In this document: piece after piece, positions 6,252 through 14,111 of the stretch | Numbering within the stretch: the stretch's first letter is position 1 | Layout of the letters: each line of letters opens with the position of its first letter | Notes under the pieces: generated by a model | Seen by the model: the letters and a program-made list of their open reading frames with translations, nothing else | Databases searched by the model: none | What the model was told of the DNA's origin: nothing | NCBI GenBank assembly: GCA_900758315.1 | Contig: CAAERF010000437.1 | Location: 1-22,984 of the forward strand | Reading direction: 5' to 3' | DNA: 22,984 nucleotides | From: an uncultured Oscillospiraceae bacterium | GTDB lineage: Bacteria > Bacillota > Clostridia > Oscillospirales > Oscillospiraceae | Program-made: the position numbers and the translations under genes

Positions 6252-7304
6252 ATGAAAATTGTTGTTTTGGCCGGTGGCCTGAGTAGTGAACGAAATGTCT
6301 CCCTGTCCTCTGGTACGATGGTGACCGAGGCGCTGCGGAAAAAGGGCCACGCGGTGGCGCTGGTCGACTTGTATATGGGTCTGGAGGACTATGACGGCGC
6401 GCCGGAGGCACTGTTTGACCTGCCGATTCCGGAAAAATGGAAGAAGGTGGCCCTGGAGGCGCCGGATCTGGAGCAGGTCAGAGAAGCGCGCAAATGGAAG
6501 AGTGACAGCTTCTTTGGCGTCGGCGTGCTGGAGCTGTGCCGGATGGCGGACATCGTATTTCTGGCGCTCCACGGCAGCTGCGGCGAGGACGGCCGGGTGC
6601 AGGCGGCACTGGATGTGCTGGGCATTCCCTTTACCGGCTCCGACTATCTGAGCAGTGCCATCGCCATGGATAAGGATCTGACCAAGCGGCTGGTGGCGCC
6701 CGCCGGCATCATGACGCCCAAGTGGGAGAAGGTCAGCTATCAGGCGGAGGAGATTCCGGCTCTGGTGGCCCGGACCCAGCTGCCGGTGGTGGTGAAGCCG
6801 CTGGCGGGCGGTTCCTCCATCGGCGTGTCCATCGCCCACAGCCCGGCGGAGCTGACCCGGTCGCTGGAGAGCTGTCTCAGCTTTGGCGGCACCGTGGTGC
6901 TGGAGCAGTACATCAAGGGCCGTGAAATCCAGATGGGGTATCTGGTGGACCGGGCGCTGCCCTCCATCGAGATCATTCCCTCGGACGGTTTTTACGACTA
7001 TGCCAATAAATATCAGCCCGGCGCGGCCAGGGAGATCACCCCTGCGCCCATTTCTCCGGAGCTGGAGGCCCGGCTGGCCCGGGATACCCGGACCATTTTC
7101 GAGACGCTGGGACTGTCCGTCTACTCCCGGGCAGACTTCATTGTGGATGAGCAGGAAATTCCCTGGTTCCTGGAGATCAACACCCTGCCGGGCATGACGC
7201 CCACCAGCCTGGTGCCCCAGGAGGCGGCGGTGGTGGGCATCTCCTATGAGGAGCTGTGCGAGACCATTGTGACCGCATCCCTGGAGGCGCGGAAAAAGGG
7301 CTGA
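6252..7304 (+). CDS. ddl: D-alanine--D-alanine ligase
   Basis: The product has 350 aa and would join two D-Ala with ATP hydrolysis to make the dipeptide used by MurF. ATP-grasp landmarks are GGLSSERNVSLSSG (8-21; Glu13 at the first D-Ala site), LHGSCGEDG (106-114), VVKPLAGGSSIG (180-191), the omega-loop FYDYANKY (247-254) and FLEINTLPGMTPTS (306-319). The loop tyrosine favours D-Ala-D-Ala rather than D-Ala-D-lactate synthesis, so there is no sign of vancomycin-type specificity. Compared with short Ddl proteins, the segment between residues 40 and 90 is expanded and charged. It is the first gene of an operon; murF follows after 37 nt, a pairing found in many bacteria. Confidence 0.95.
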   Translation: MKIVVLAGGLSSERNVSLSSGTMVTEALRKKGHAVALVDLYMGLEDYDGAPEALFDLPIPEKWKKVALEAPDLEQVREARKWKSDSFFGVGVLELCRMADIVFLALHGSCGEDGRVQAALDVLGIPFTGSDYLSSAIAMDKDLTKRLVAPAGIMTPKWEKVSYQAEEIPALVARTQLPVVVKPLAGGSSIGVSIAHSPAELTRSLESCLSFGGTVVLEQYIKGREIQMGYLVDRALPSIEIIPSDGFYDYANKYQPGAAREITPAPISPELEARLARDTRTIFETLGLSVYSRADFIVDEQEIPWFLEINTLPGMTPTSLVPQEAAVVGISYEELCETIVTASLEARKKG

Positions 7305-7341
7305 GCGGGAGACAGAAAAGAAGAGGAAAGGACAACAGTTT

Positions 7342-8742
7342 ATGGAACCGATTACATTGCGTGAGATACTGGAGGCCACCGGCGGGACACTGCTGGGGAC
7401 CGTTCAGGATTTGGAGATGACCGTCCAGTCGGTGGACACGGACAGCCGGGCCATGACCCAAAATGCGCTGTTTGTGCCGCTGGTAGGGGACCGGTTTGAC
7501 GGTCACGCTTACATCGGCAAGGCGTTGGAGAGCGGTGCGGCGGGTACCCTCACCGGTCACGAGCTGGGAGATTACAGCGACGACAAGTTTTACGTCCTGG
7601 TGCCGGACACCATGCTGGCCCTGGGCGATCTGGCCGCCTACTACCGCCGGAAGTTTCAGGTGAAGATGATCGCAGTCACCGGCAGCGTGGGCAAGACCAC
7701 CACCAAGGATATGGTGGCCTCGGTGCTGGGCGAGCGCTTCCGGGTGCTGAAAACAGAGGGGAATTTCAACAACAACATCGGCGTGCCCAAAACTCTGTTC
7801 GGTCTGCAAAAGGAGCATCAGGTTGCGGTGATCGAGATGGGGATGAACCATGTGGGGGAAATTGACTACCTGACCCGCATTGTGCGGCCGGACGTGGCGA
7901 TTCTGACCAACATTGGAGACGCACACATTGAGAATCTGGGCAGCCGGGAGAACACCCTGCGGGCCAAGGCAGAGGTATTCCACGGGATGACCGGGGAGGG
8001 CCTTGCGATCCTCAACGGAGATGATCCCCTTCTGCGCACCCTGGAGGGCAAGCTGGACCAGAGCATTGTCTGGTACGGAGAGCGGGAGGACTGTACCTTC
8101 CGCTGCAAGAGCCTGGACGAGAGCTATGACGACCACATGCGCATGGAGGCCGTCGGCCCCATGGGAGAATGGAGTCAGAAGATTCCCGGCTTTGGACGCT
8201 ATATGATCTACCCGGTTCTGGCCGCCACTGCCGTGGGGCACTGGCTGGGCATGAAGATGGAGGAAATCTCCGATGGGGTGCTCCACTTTGTCAGCTCCAA
8301 GATGCGCATGGACATCATCCACTGCAGCGACGGAGTGACCGTGCTCAACGATACCTATAACGCCAATCCCCAGTCCATGCGGGCCGCGGTGGAGGTGCTG
8401 TCCAAGTTCAGCGGCGCCTATAAGATCGCGGTGCTGGGCGATATGCTGGAGCTGGGCGACCTGGGTCCGGCGCTCCACGAGAGTGTGGGCCAGTTTGTGG
8501 TTACCTGCGGCATTGACTGCTTGATCGCGGTGGGTGATCTGGCGGAAAATATCTACAATGGCGCCAATGAGGCGCAGAAGGACGGCAAAGTCGAGTGCTA
8601 CTACCGTCCCACCAAGGAAGAGGCGAAGGCGGTTCTGGATCAGATGATCCGCAAGGACGCCACCATCCTCTGTAAGGCGTCCCGGGGGATGGCCATGGAG
8701 GAGCTGGTGGACTATATCAAATCCATCCGGCCGGAGCTGTAA
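7342..8742 (+). CDS. murF: UDP-N-acetylmuramoyl-tripeptide--D-alanyl-D-alanine ligase
   Basis: The product has 466 aa and would add the Ddl product to UDP-MurNAc-tripeptide, the last cytoplasmic step of the peptidoglycan monomer. The Mur ligase domains appear in order: an N-terminal substrate domain with DSRAMTQNALFVPLVGDRFDGH (34-55), the central ATPase with TGSVGKTTTKDM (113-124), NFNNNIGVPKTLFG (141-154) and EMGMNHVGEIDYL, and the C-terminal domain with NDTYNANPQSMRAA and VLGDMLELGD. It lacks the MurE-type DNPR motif. Family length is 450-470 aa. The ATG at 7342 follows GAAAGGA. Confidence 0.95.
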   Translation: MEPITLREILEATGGTLLGTVQDLEMTVQSVDTDSRAMTQNALFVPLVGDRFDGHAYIGKALESGAAGTLTGHELGDYSDDKFYVLVPDTMLALGDLAAYYRRKFQVKMIAVTGSVGKTTTKDMVASVLGERFRVLKTEGNFNNNIGVPKTLFGLQKEHQVAVIEMGMNHVGEIDYLTRIVRPDVAILTNIGDAHIENLGSRENTLRAKAEVFHGMTGEGLAILNGDDPLLRTLEGKLDQSIVWYGEREDCTFRCKSLDESYDDHMRMEAVGPMGEWSQKIPGFGRYMIYPVLAATAVGHWLGMKMEEISDGVLHFVSSKMRMDIIHCSDGVTVLNDTYNANPQSMRAAVEVLSKFSGAYKIAVLGDMLELGDLGPALHESVGQFVVTCGIDCLIAVGDLAENIYNGANEAQKDGKVECYYRPTKEEAKAVLDQMIRKDATILCKASRGMAMEELVDYIKSIRPEL

Positions 8743-8775
8743 CAGAGAATTAGAAAAAGTAGGCAGGGCAGTTTC

Positions 8776-10680
8776 ATGATTGATCTTTCCGTATCCAATT
8801 TAGTAAAATCCTTTACCATCGGCGATCCCGTTCTCAATGGGGTTACGTTCCATATCAACCAGGGAGAGCGTGTGGGATTGCTGGGAAAAAACGGGTGTGG
8901 AAAGAGCACCCTGTTTAAAATCCTGACCGGTGAGTACGACTACGATGAGGGAGAGATCTCCGTGGCTCCGGGCCGCAGAATTGGCCTGATCTCCCAGATT
9001 CCGGTGTATCCGGATGGCTACACGGTGGAGGATGTGCTGGATACCGCCTTCCAGCGCGTCCACCGCATCCAGCGGGAGATGGGCGAGCTGACGGAGAAAA
9101 TGGCTGCCGGCGATACCAGCCGGGCGGTGCTGGAGCGCTATGACCAGCTGAATACCGCGCTGGAGCTGGCCGGCGGATATGATACGGATGTGCAGGTGAA
9201 CAAGGTCTGCAACGGCTTGGGGATCCCGGACGCCATGCGCGGGCAGCCCTTTGCCCAGCTGTCCGGCGGAGAACAGACCCGGGTGAACCTGGGGCGTCTG
9301 ATTCTGGAGGACACCGACATCCTGCTGCTGGACGAACCCACCAACCACCTGGATCTCCACGCGGTGGAGTGGCTGGAAGGCTATCTGGACGGGTTCCGGG
9401 GAACTGTGCTGGCCATCTCCCATGACCGCTACTTCCTGGACAAGGTGGTCACCCGGGTCATCGAGCTGAACCAGGGCAGGGCGGAGTTCTACTCCGGCAA
9501 CTACAGCTTCTACGCGGCGGAGAAGGAAAAACGGTATCAGGAGCAGCTGAAGCAGTACGAAAAAGAGCAGGCGAAGATCGCCCAGCTCACCGCTACCGCC
9601 ACCGTGATGCACGAGCGGGGCACGGCGAAGATGCACCAGCGTGCCTTTGCCATGGAAAAGCGCATCGAACGGATGCGCACCACCGGCCGTCCGGTGAGCC
9701 GGGAACGGGCGATGACCATGCAGTTTTCCAGTCGGGAGTTCAACGGGGATGAGCTGTTTACCGTAGAGGGCCTGGAGAAGGCCTATGACGGGCGGACCCT
9801 GTTTTCCGGCGTAGAGCTGGAGGCACTGGGCGGTGAGCGTATCGCCCTGCTGGGAGACAACGGCACCGGCAAAACCACGTTCCTCAAGATTTTGCTGGGC
9901 GAGGAGGAGCCGGACAGGGGCTGGATTCACTTTGGCCCCAGCGTCAAGATGGGGTACCTGCCCCAGATTGTCCAGTTTTCCAACCCGGAGCGCACCCTGG
10001 TCGATACCATGATCTGGGAGCAGAACTGTTCCGCCCAGGAGGCACGGGACCGGCTGGGGGCTTTCCGGTTCCGGGGGGAGGACGTTTTTAAGACGGTAGA
10101 TACCCTCTCCGGCGGCGAGCGGTCCCGGCTGCGGCTGTGCATGCTCATGGATGAGCGGATCAACTTCCTGGTGCTGGACGAGCCCACCAACCATCTGGAC
10201 ATCGCCTCCCGGGAGTGGATTGAGGCGGCGGTAGAGGCCTTTGACGGGGCCCTGCTCTTTGTGTCCCACGACCGCTACTTTATCAACCGCTTTGCCAACC
10301 GCATCTGGATGCTGGAAGAGGGCAAAATTGTGGACTTTAAGGGCGGCTATGACGATTGGCTGGCCAAAAAGGCCCGGGAGGCGGAGCTGAAAAATGTGCT
10401 GAAGCCTCAGACCAGGAAAAAGCCGGACAGGGAACCGGCGAAGGAGAAGAAAAAACAGCCTGGCGGCACCAAAATGACGGAGAAGAAACGAAACGCGACG
10501 GAGCGGGACATTGCGAAGGTGGAGGAACAACTTCAGGAGCTGGCGGAGTCGATGGAGCACTGCGGAGCGGATTACCAGAAGCTGCAGGAGATCGCGGACC
10601 GTCAAGCGGAGTTGGAAGCGCAGCTGGAGCAGCTGTATCAACAGTGGGAGGAGCTGTCCCTGCTGCTGGAGGAAGGCTGA
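8776..10680 (+). CDS. ABC-F family ATP-binding protein with C-terminal coiled coil
   Basis: The product has 634 aa with two ABC cassettes and no membrane segments, so it is a soluble ABC-F protein of the type that binds the ribosome. Cassette 1 has GKNGCGKST (37-45), LSGGEQTR (about 162) and LLLDEPTNHLD (about 183-193). The linker with the MHERGTAKMHQRAFAMEKRI helix (about 276-296) is the P-site interaction region of the family. Cassette 2 has GDNGTGKTT (about 360), LSGGERSR (about 445) and LVLDEPTNHLD (about 465). Residues 540-634 form a Lys-rich stretch and a coiled coil, as in Uup/YdiF-type proteins. The family relieves stalled ribosomes; some members give antibiotic resistance, but I see no feature that marks this one as such. 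The upstream ribosome site is weak (CAGGGC). Its stop overlaps the next start. Confidence 0.92.
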   Translation: MIDLSVSNLVKSFTIGDPVLNGVTFHINQGERVGLLGKNGCGKSTLFKILTGEYDYDEGEISVAPGRRIGLISQIPVYPDGYTVEDVLDTAFQRVHRIQREMGELTEKMAAGDTSRAVLERYDQLNTALELAGGYDTDVQVNKVCNGLGIPDAMRGQPFAQLSGGEQTRVNLGRLILEDTDILLLDEPTNHLDLHAVEWLEGYLDGFRGTVLAISHDRYFLDKVVTRVIELNQGRAEFYSGNYSFYAAEKEKRYQEQLKQYEKEQAKIAQLTATATVMHERGTAKMHQRAFAMEKRIERMRTTGRPVSRERAMTMQFSSREFNGDELFTVEGLEKAYDGRTLFSGVELEALGGERIALLGDNGTGKTTFLKILLGEEEPDRGWIHFGPSVKMGYLPQIVQFSNPERTLVDTMIWEQNCSAQEARDRLGAFRFRGEDVFKTVDTLSGGERSRLRLCMLMDERINFLVLDEPTNHLDIASREWIEAAVEAFDGALLFVSHDRYFINRFANRIWMLEEGKIVDFKGGYDDWLAKKAREAELKNVLKPQTRKKPDREPAKEKKKQPGGTKMTEKKRNATERDIAKVEEQLQELAESMEHCGADYQKLQEIADRQAELEAQLEQLYQQWEELSLLLEEG

Positions 10681-11327
10681 TGAAGACTGGGAAAAAGGTT
10701 TGGCGCAGCGTCTGGAAGCGGATGACCGTGTGTCTGGTCCTGTTGGCGGCGCTGTTCTGCGTGCTGGAGGGAATTGTGATTGCGGGCAGCGGCTCCAGTA
10801 AGGATCAGGAGGCCGACGTGGTGATCATTCTGGGCGCCATGGTGTACCAGCGGGGCCCGTCCCCGGTGCTGGTGTGCCGGATGAATGCCGCGCTGGACTG
10901 GCTGGAAGAGCACCCGGATGGGGTGGTGGTCGCCAGCGGCGGACAGGGCGTGGACGAGCCCGAGAGCGAGGCCCAGGCCATAGCAAGCTACCTGGAAGAA
11001 CACGGGATTGCCCGGGAGCGCATTTTGCTGGAGGATCAATCCTTTAATACTTACCAGAATCTGAGCAACAGTGCGGCGCTGCTGGAGTCCCGGGGCTATG
11101 ACCTGGACGCGACCCGATTGCTGGTGGTGTCCAACGGATTTCATCTGGTGCGGGTGCGCATGCTGGCCAGTCGCTGTGGATTGGAGATTTCCACATTGGC
11201 GGCATCCATGCCGGATGCCCTGGGCAATACCATTTACTGCTACAGCCGGGAGACCTTTGCGCTGGTCAAATCCTTTTTCCTGGATCGGGGCGCTGCCGGA
11301 GCGATGGTTTCAATAGCAGTGCCGTAA
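10680..11327 (+). CDS. YdcF/DUF218-family membrane-anchored protein
   Basis: The product has 215 aa. A basic N-terminus (MKTGKKVWRSVWKR) precedes one hydrophobic segment (about 16-36), so the main domain probably lies outside the membrane. The DUF218 core follows: DVVIILGAMV (46-55), GPSPVLVCRMNAALD (59-73), VVVASGGQG (82-90), SEAQAIASYL (96-105), ILLEDQSFNTYQNL (115-128) and VVSNGFHLVRV (149-159). In Enterobacteria, DUF218 proteins such as SanA and ElyC affect the envelope and vancomycin sensitivity; the biochemical role is unsettled. The reading frame is open farther upstream (to 10356), but the start at 10680 is preferred: GGAGGA (10668-10673) precedes it and ATG overlaps the previous TGA by 1 nt. 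The location between wall and translation genes is suggestive only. Confidence 0.88.
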   Translation: MKTGKKVWRSVWKRMTVCLVLLAALFCVLEGIVIAGSGSSKDQEADVVIILGAMVYQRGPSPVLVCRMNAALDWLEEHPDGVVVASGGQGVDEPESEAQAIASYLEEHGIARERILLEDQSFNTYQNLSNSAALLESRGYDLDATRLLVVSNGFHLVRVRMLASRCGLEISTLAASMPDALGNTIYCYSRETFALVKSFFLDRGAAGAMVSIAVP

Positions 11328-11358
11328 CATGAAATTGTGAGAACGAAGAGGAAACGAT

Positions 11359-12426
11359 ATGTTTGAGAAACTCCGACAACTGGATCAGCAGTACAGCCTG
11401 GTGCAGGCCAGGCTGAACGAACCGGAGACCTATGACGATCCCAAACGGGTGGCGGAGCTGAACCGGGAACTGCGGGACCTGGAGGAAGTGGTAAACGCCT
11501 ACCGCAGCTGGGAGCAGTGCGACCGCAGCTGCCGGGAATCGGAGGCGCTGATGCACAGCGAGGACCCGGAGCTGCGGGAGCTGGCCAGGGAGGAGTACTA
11601 CGAGGCCAGGGAGCGCAGAGAGCAGCTGGAGAAGCAGCTGCAAATTCTGCTGATTCCCAAGGACCCGGATGACGATAAAAGCGTGATTGTGGAGATCCGC
11701 GCCGGTGTCGGCGGGGAGGAAGCGGCCCTGTTTGCCCATTCTCTCTGTCGGATGTATGGCATGTACGGCGTGAAACGGGGCTGGAAGCAGGAGCTTGCCG
11801 GTTCCAATCCCACCGAGCTGGGCGGCATGAAAGAGGTCACCTTTACCATGGAGGGGGCCGGGGCCTATGCGCGCCTGAAATATGAGAGCGGCGTCCACCG
11901 GGTGCAGCGGGTACCGGAGACCGAGTCCGGTGGCCGGGTCCACACCAGTACGGTGACGGTGGCGGTGCTGCCCGAGGTGGATGAGGTGACCTTTGAGCTG
12001 GATCGGAACGATCTGCGCATCGACACCTTCCGCTCCTCCGGCGCAGGCGGACAGCACATCAACAAAACCTCCTCGGCCATCCGCATCACGCACCTGCCCA
12101 CCGGAATGGTGGTGGAGTGCCAGGACCAGCGGAGCCAGTTCCAGAACAAGGATAAGGCGATGCAGATTTTGCGTTCCCGGCTCTATCAGCAGAAGGTCCA
12201 GGAGCAGCAGGATTCCATCGCGGCGGAGCGGCGCAGTCAGGTGGGCAGCGGTATGCGCAACGAACGCATCCGCACCTATAACTTCCCGCAGGGCCGGGTG
12301 ACGGACCACCGGATTGGACTGACGCTGTATAAGCTGGACGATGTGATGAACGGCGATCTGGATGAGATCATTGATGCTCTGGCCGCCGCGGAGCAGGCGG
12401 AAAAGCTCCAGAGCACGTCTGAATAA
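11359..12426 (+). CDS. prfA: Peptide chain release factor 1
   Basis: The product has 355 aa and reads UAA/UAG stop codons, triggering release of the peptide from the ribosome. The anticodon-like tripeptide is Pro-Glu-Thr (186-188, in VQRVPETESGGR), the PxT form of RF1; RF2 would show SPF. The catalytic GGQ is at 230-232 (SSGAGGQHINKTSSAIRITH). The PCRF domain occupies about residues 1-190, with the acidic VEIRAGVGGEEAALFA motif at 111-125. AGAGGAA lies 5 nt before the ATG. In many Firmicutes prmC, the GGQ methylase gene, comes next; here tsaC follows directly after 31 nt. Confidence 0.97.
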   Translation: MFEKLRQLDQQYSLVQARLNEPETYDDPKRVAELNRELRDLEEVVNAYRSWEQCDRSCRESEALMHSEDPELRELAREEYYEARERREQLEKQLQILLIPKDPDDDKSVIVEIRAGVGGEEAALFAHSLCRMYGMYGVKRGWKQELAGSNPTELGGMKEVTFTMEGAGAYARLKYESGVHRVQRVPETESGGRVHTSTVTVAVLPEVDEVTFELDRNDLRIDTFRSSGAGGQHINKTSSAIRITHLPTGMVVECQDQRSQFQNKDKAMQILRSRLYQQKVQEQQDSIAAERRSQVGSGMRNERIRTYNFPQGRVTDHRIGLTLYKLDDVMNGDLDEIIDALAAAEQAEKLQSTSE

Positions 12427-12457
12427 CGATAAAAGAATAGAAAACCTGGTGAATCAC

Positions 12458-13498
12458 TTGAAAACCAAACGATACCAGATCCCCTGTGTAGCGGGATACG
12501 AGAGAGAGATCGAGGCCGCTGCCGCAGTGATCCGGCGGGGCGGCCTGCTGGCCATCCCGACGGAGACCGTATATGGCCTGGGAGCGGATGCCCTGAATGA
12601 GGCGGCAGTGCGCAGTATTTACGAGGCCAAAGGCAGGCCGTCGGACAATCCGCTGATTCTCCATGTGCCGGGACCGGAGTGGCTGGAGCGCTACTGCCGG
12701 CAGGTGCCTCAGATGGCCTATGACCTGGCGGAGGCCTTCTGGCCGGGACCGCTGACCATGATTCTGAACCGGGACCCGGTGGTGCCGGATCGCACTACCG
12801 GCGGCCTGAACACCGTGGGAGTCCGCTGTCCCAACCACCCGGTTACCCTGGCGATCATTGCCGCCGCCGGCACGCCGGTTGCCGCGCCCAGCGCCAACCT
12901 CTCCGGACGGCCCAGCTGTACCAACGCAGCGGATGTGCTGGAGGACATGGAGGGAAGAATCCCGGCCATCGTAGACGGCGGGCCCTGTCAGGTGGGGGTG
13001 GAGTCCACCATATTGGATCTGACCGTGACGCCGCCGCAGCTGCTGCGGCCCGGCGGACTGCCGTTGGAGGCCCTGGAGGCTGTGGTGGGGAAGGTTGCCA
13101 TAGATCCGGCGGTGACAGGGATGTTAAAGGACGGAGCGCAGCCCAAAGCGCCCGGCATGAAGTACCGGCACTACGCGCCTCACGCGGAGGTAACGGTGCT
13201 GACCGGAAAGGGCGGGGTGACGGCGGAATACATTCGCCAGCATTGCACAGCCCAAAGCGGCGTGATCTGTTTTGATGAGTACGCGCCGCTGTTTGAGGGA
13301 CTGGAAGTTCACCTGCTGGGACCGGAGGCGGATAAGAGCGCACAGGCCCGGCGGGTATTTGACGCCCTGAGAGAGTTTGACCACACAAAAGTAACGGAAA
13401 TCTATGCCCAGTGTCCGGATGAGTCCGGACTGGGGCTGGCCATCGGAAACCGGCTGAAAAAGGCGGCTGGGTTCCATATTATCGACCTGGGAGAGTAA
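12458..13498 (+). CDS. tsaC: L-threonylcarbamoyladenylate synthase (Sua5/YwlC type)
   Basis: The product has 346 aa if started at the TTG at 12458. It would make threonylcarbamoyl-AMP from Thr, bicarbonate and ATP, the first step of the t6A37 modification of ANN-decoding tRNAs. The YrdC domain (about residues 10-200) shows AIPTETVYGLGADA, the KGRPSDNPLILHV loop, TVGVRCPNHP, PVAAPSANLSGRPSCT and GGPCQVGVESTILD. The linker APGMKYRHYAPHAEV leads into the C-terminal Sua5 domain, so this is the long form. No ATG fits: in-frame ATGs lie inside prfA (12362, 12374). The choices are GTG 12449 or TTG 12458; the latter has GGTGA 5 nt upstream and gives MKTKRYQ, a usual family start. Confidence 0.93.
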   Translation: MKTKRYQIPCVAGYEREIEAAAAVIRRGGLLAIPTETVYGLGADALNEAAVRSIYEAKGRPSDNPLILHVPGPEWLERYCRQVPQMAYDLAEAFWPGPLTMILNRDPVVPDRTTGGLNTVGVRCPNHPVTLAIIAAAGTPVAAPSANLSGRPSCTNAADVLEDMEGRIPAIVDGGPCQVGVESTILDLTVTPPQLLRPGGLPLEALEAVVGKVAIDPAVTGMLKDGAQPKAPGMKYRHYAPHAEVTVLTGKGGVTAEYIRQHCTAQSGVICFDEYAPLFEGLEVHLLGPEADKSAQARRVFDALREFDHTKVTEIYAQCPDESGLGLAIGNRLKKAAGFHIIDLGE

Positions 13499-13504
13499 AA
13501 AGAT

Positions 13505-14095
13505 ATGAAACTATTTGGCATCACCGGCGGAACCGGTGCGGGAAAGACCACAGCTCTGGATGTTTTGGCGGGGATGAATGTGGAGATACTGGACTGTGAT
13601 GTAATCTATCACGAACTGATTCGTTCCAGCGCGGCCCTGAGAGAGGCGCTGACCCGCCGGTTTGGCGATGTATTTAACAGCGAAGGGCTGGACCGGCAAA
13701 AGCTGGGCAACCTGGTCTTTCAGAATCCGGATGCGCTGACTGAACTCAACCGCATTACCCTGGGCTTTGTAGAGGATGAGACCCGCCATCGTATCGTGCG
13801 GGCGGAAAAGGACGGCCGTCCCGGAGCGGCAATCGACGCCATCGGGCTGCTGGAATCCAATGTGCGGTACGAGTGCGACGCGCTGGTGGCCATCACGGCG
13901 CCGGTGGAGGTGCGGGTCCGGCGCATTATGGCGCGGGAAGGCATCACAGAGGAATACGCCCGCAATCGGATCAAGGCCCAGAATCCGGATTCCTACTTCA
14001 AGGAACACTGCCAGTACGTACTGAACAACGACAGCACAGAGGAAGCGTTTCGGGCCAAAATACGTACGCTGTTTTCCAAGCTGCTGAAGGCGTAA
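13505..14095 (+). CDS. coaE: Dephospho-CoA kinase
   Basis: The product has 196 aa and would phosphorylate the ribose 3'-OH of dephospho-CoA with ATP, the last step of CoA synthesis. The P-loop is GITGGTGAGKTT (5-16). DCDVIYHEL (30-38) matches the conserved DxD region, DAIGLLESN the substrate region, and RIMAREGITEEYARNRIKAQ the lid with its R..R.AQ signature. Its length is normal. It begins 6 nt after tsaC, and its ribosome site (GGGAGA) lies in the last tsaC codons, so the two are probably translated together. Confidence 0.95.
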   Translation: MKLFGITGGTGAGKTTALDVLAGMNVEILDCDVIYHELIRSSAALREALTRRFGDVFNSEGLDRQKLGNLVFQNPDALTELNRITLGFVEDETRHRIVRAEKDGRPGAAIDAIGLLESNVRYECDALVAITAPVEVRVRRIMAREGITEEYARNRIKAQNPDSYFKEHCQYVLNNDSTEEAFRAKIRTLFSKLLKA

Positions 14096-14111
14096 ACAGG
14101 AGGAAAATCCC

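Noticed and set aside
6252..7304. Possible D-Ala-D-lactate or D-Ala-D-Ser ligase (vancomycin resistance type)
   Set aside because: The omega-loop tyrosine (FYDYANKY) typical of D-Ala-D-Ala ligases is present. No vanH, vanX or vanT genes are nearby, and murF follows as in housekeeping loci.
8800..10641. A 613-codon open frame on the minus strand across the ABC-F gene
   Set aside because: The plus-strand product carries two complete ABC cassettes. The minus frame is a codon-bias shadow rich in Leu, His and Gln with no family features.
8776..10680. Antibiotic-resistance ABC-F protein
   Set aside because: The position in a housekeeping operon and the Uup/YdiF-like C-terminal coiled coil fit a general ABC-F factor. 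Resistance cannot be read from these motifs.
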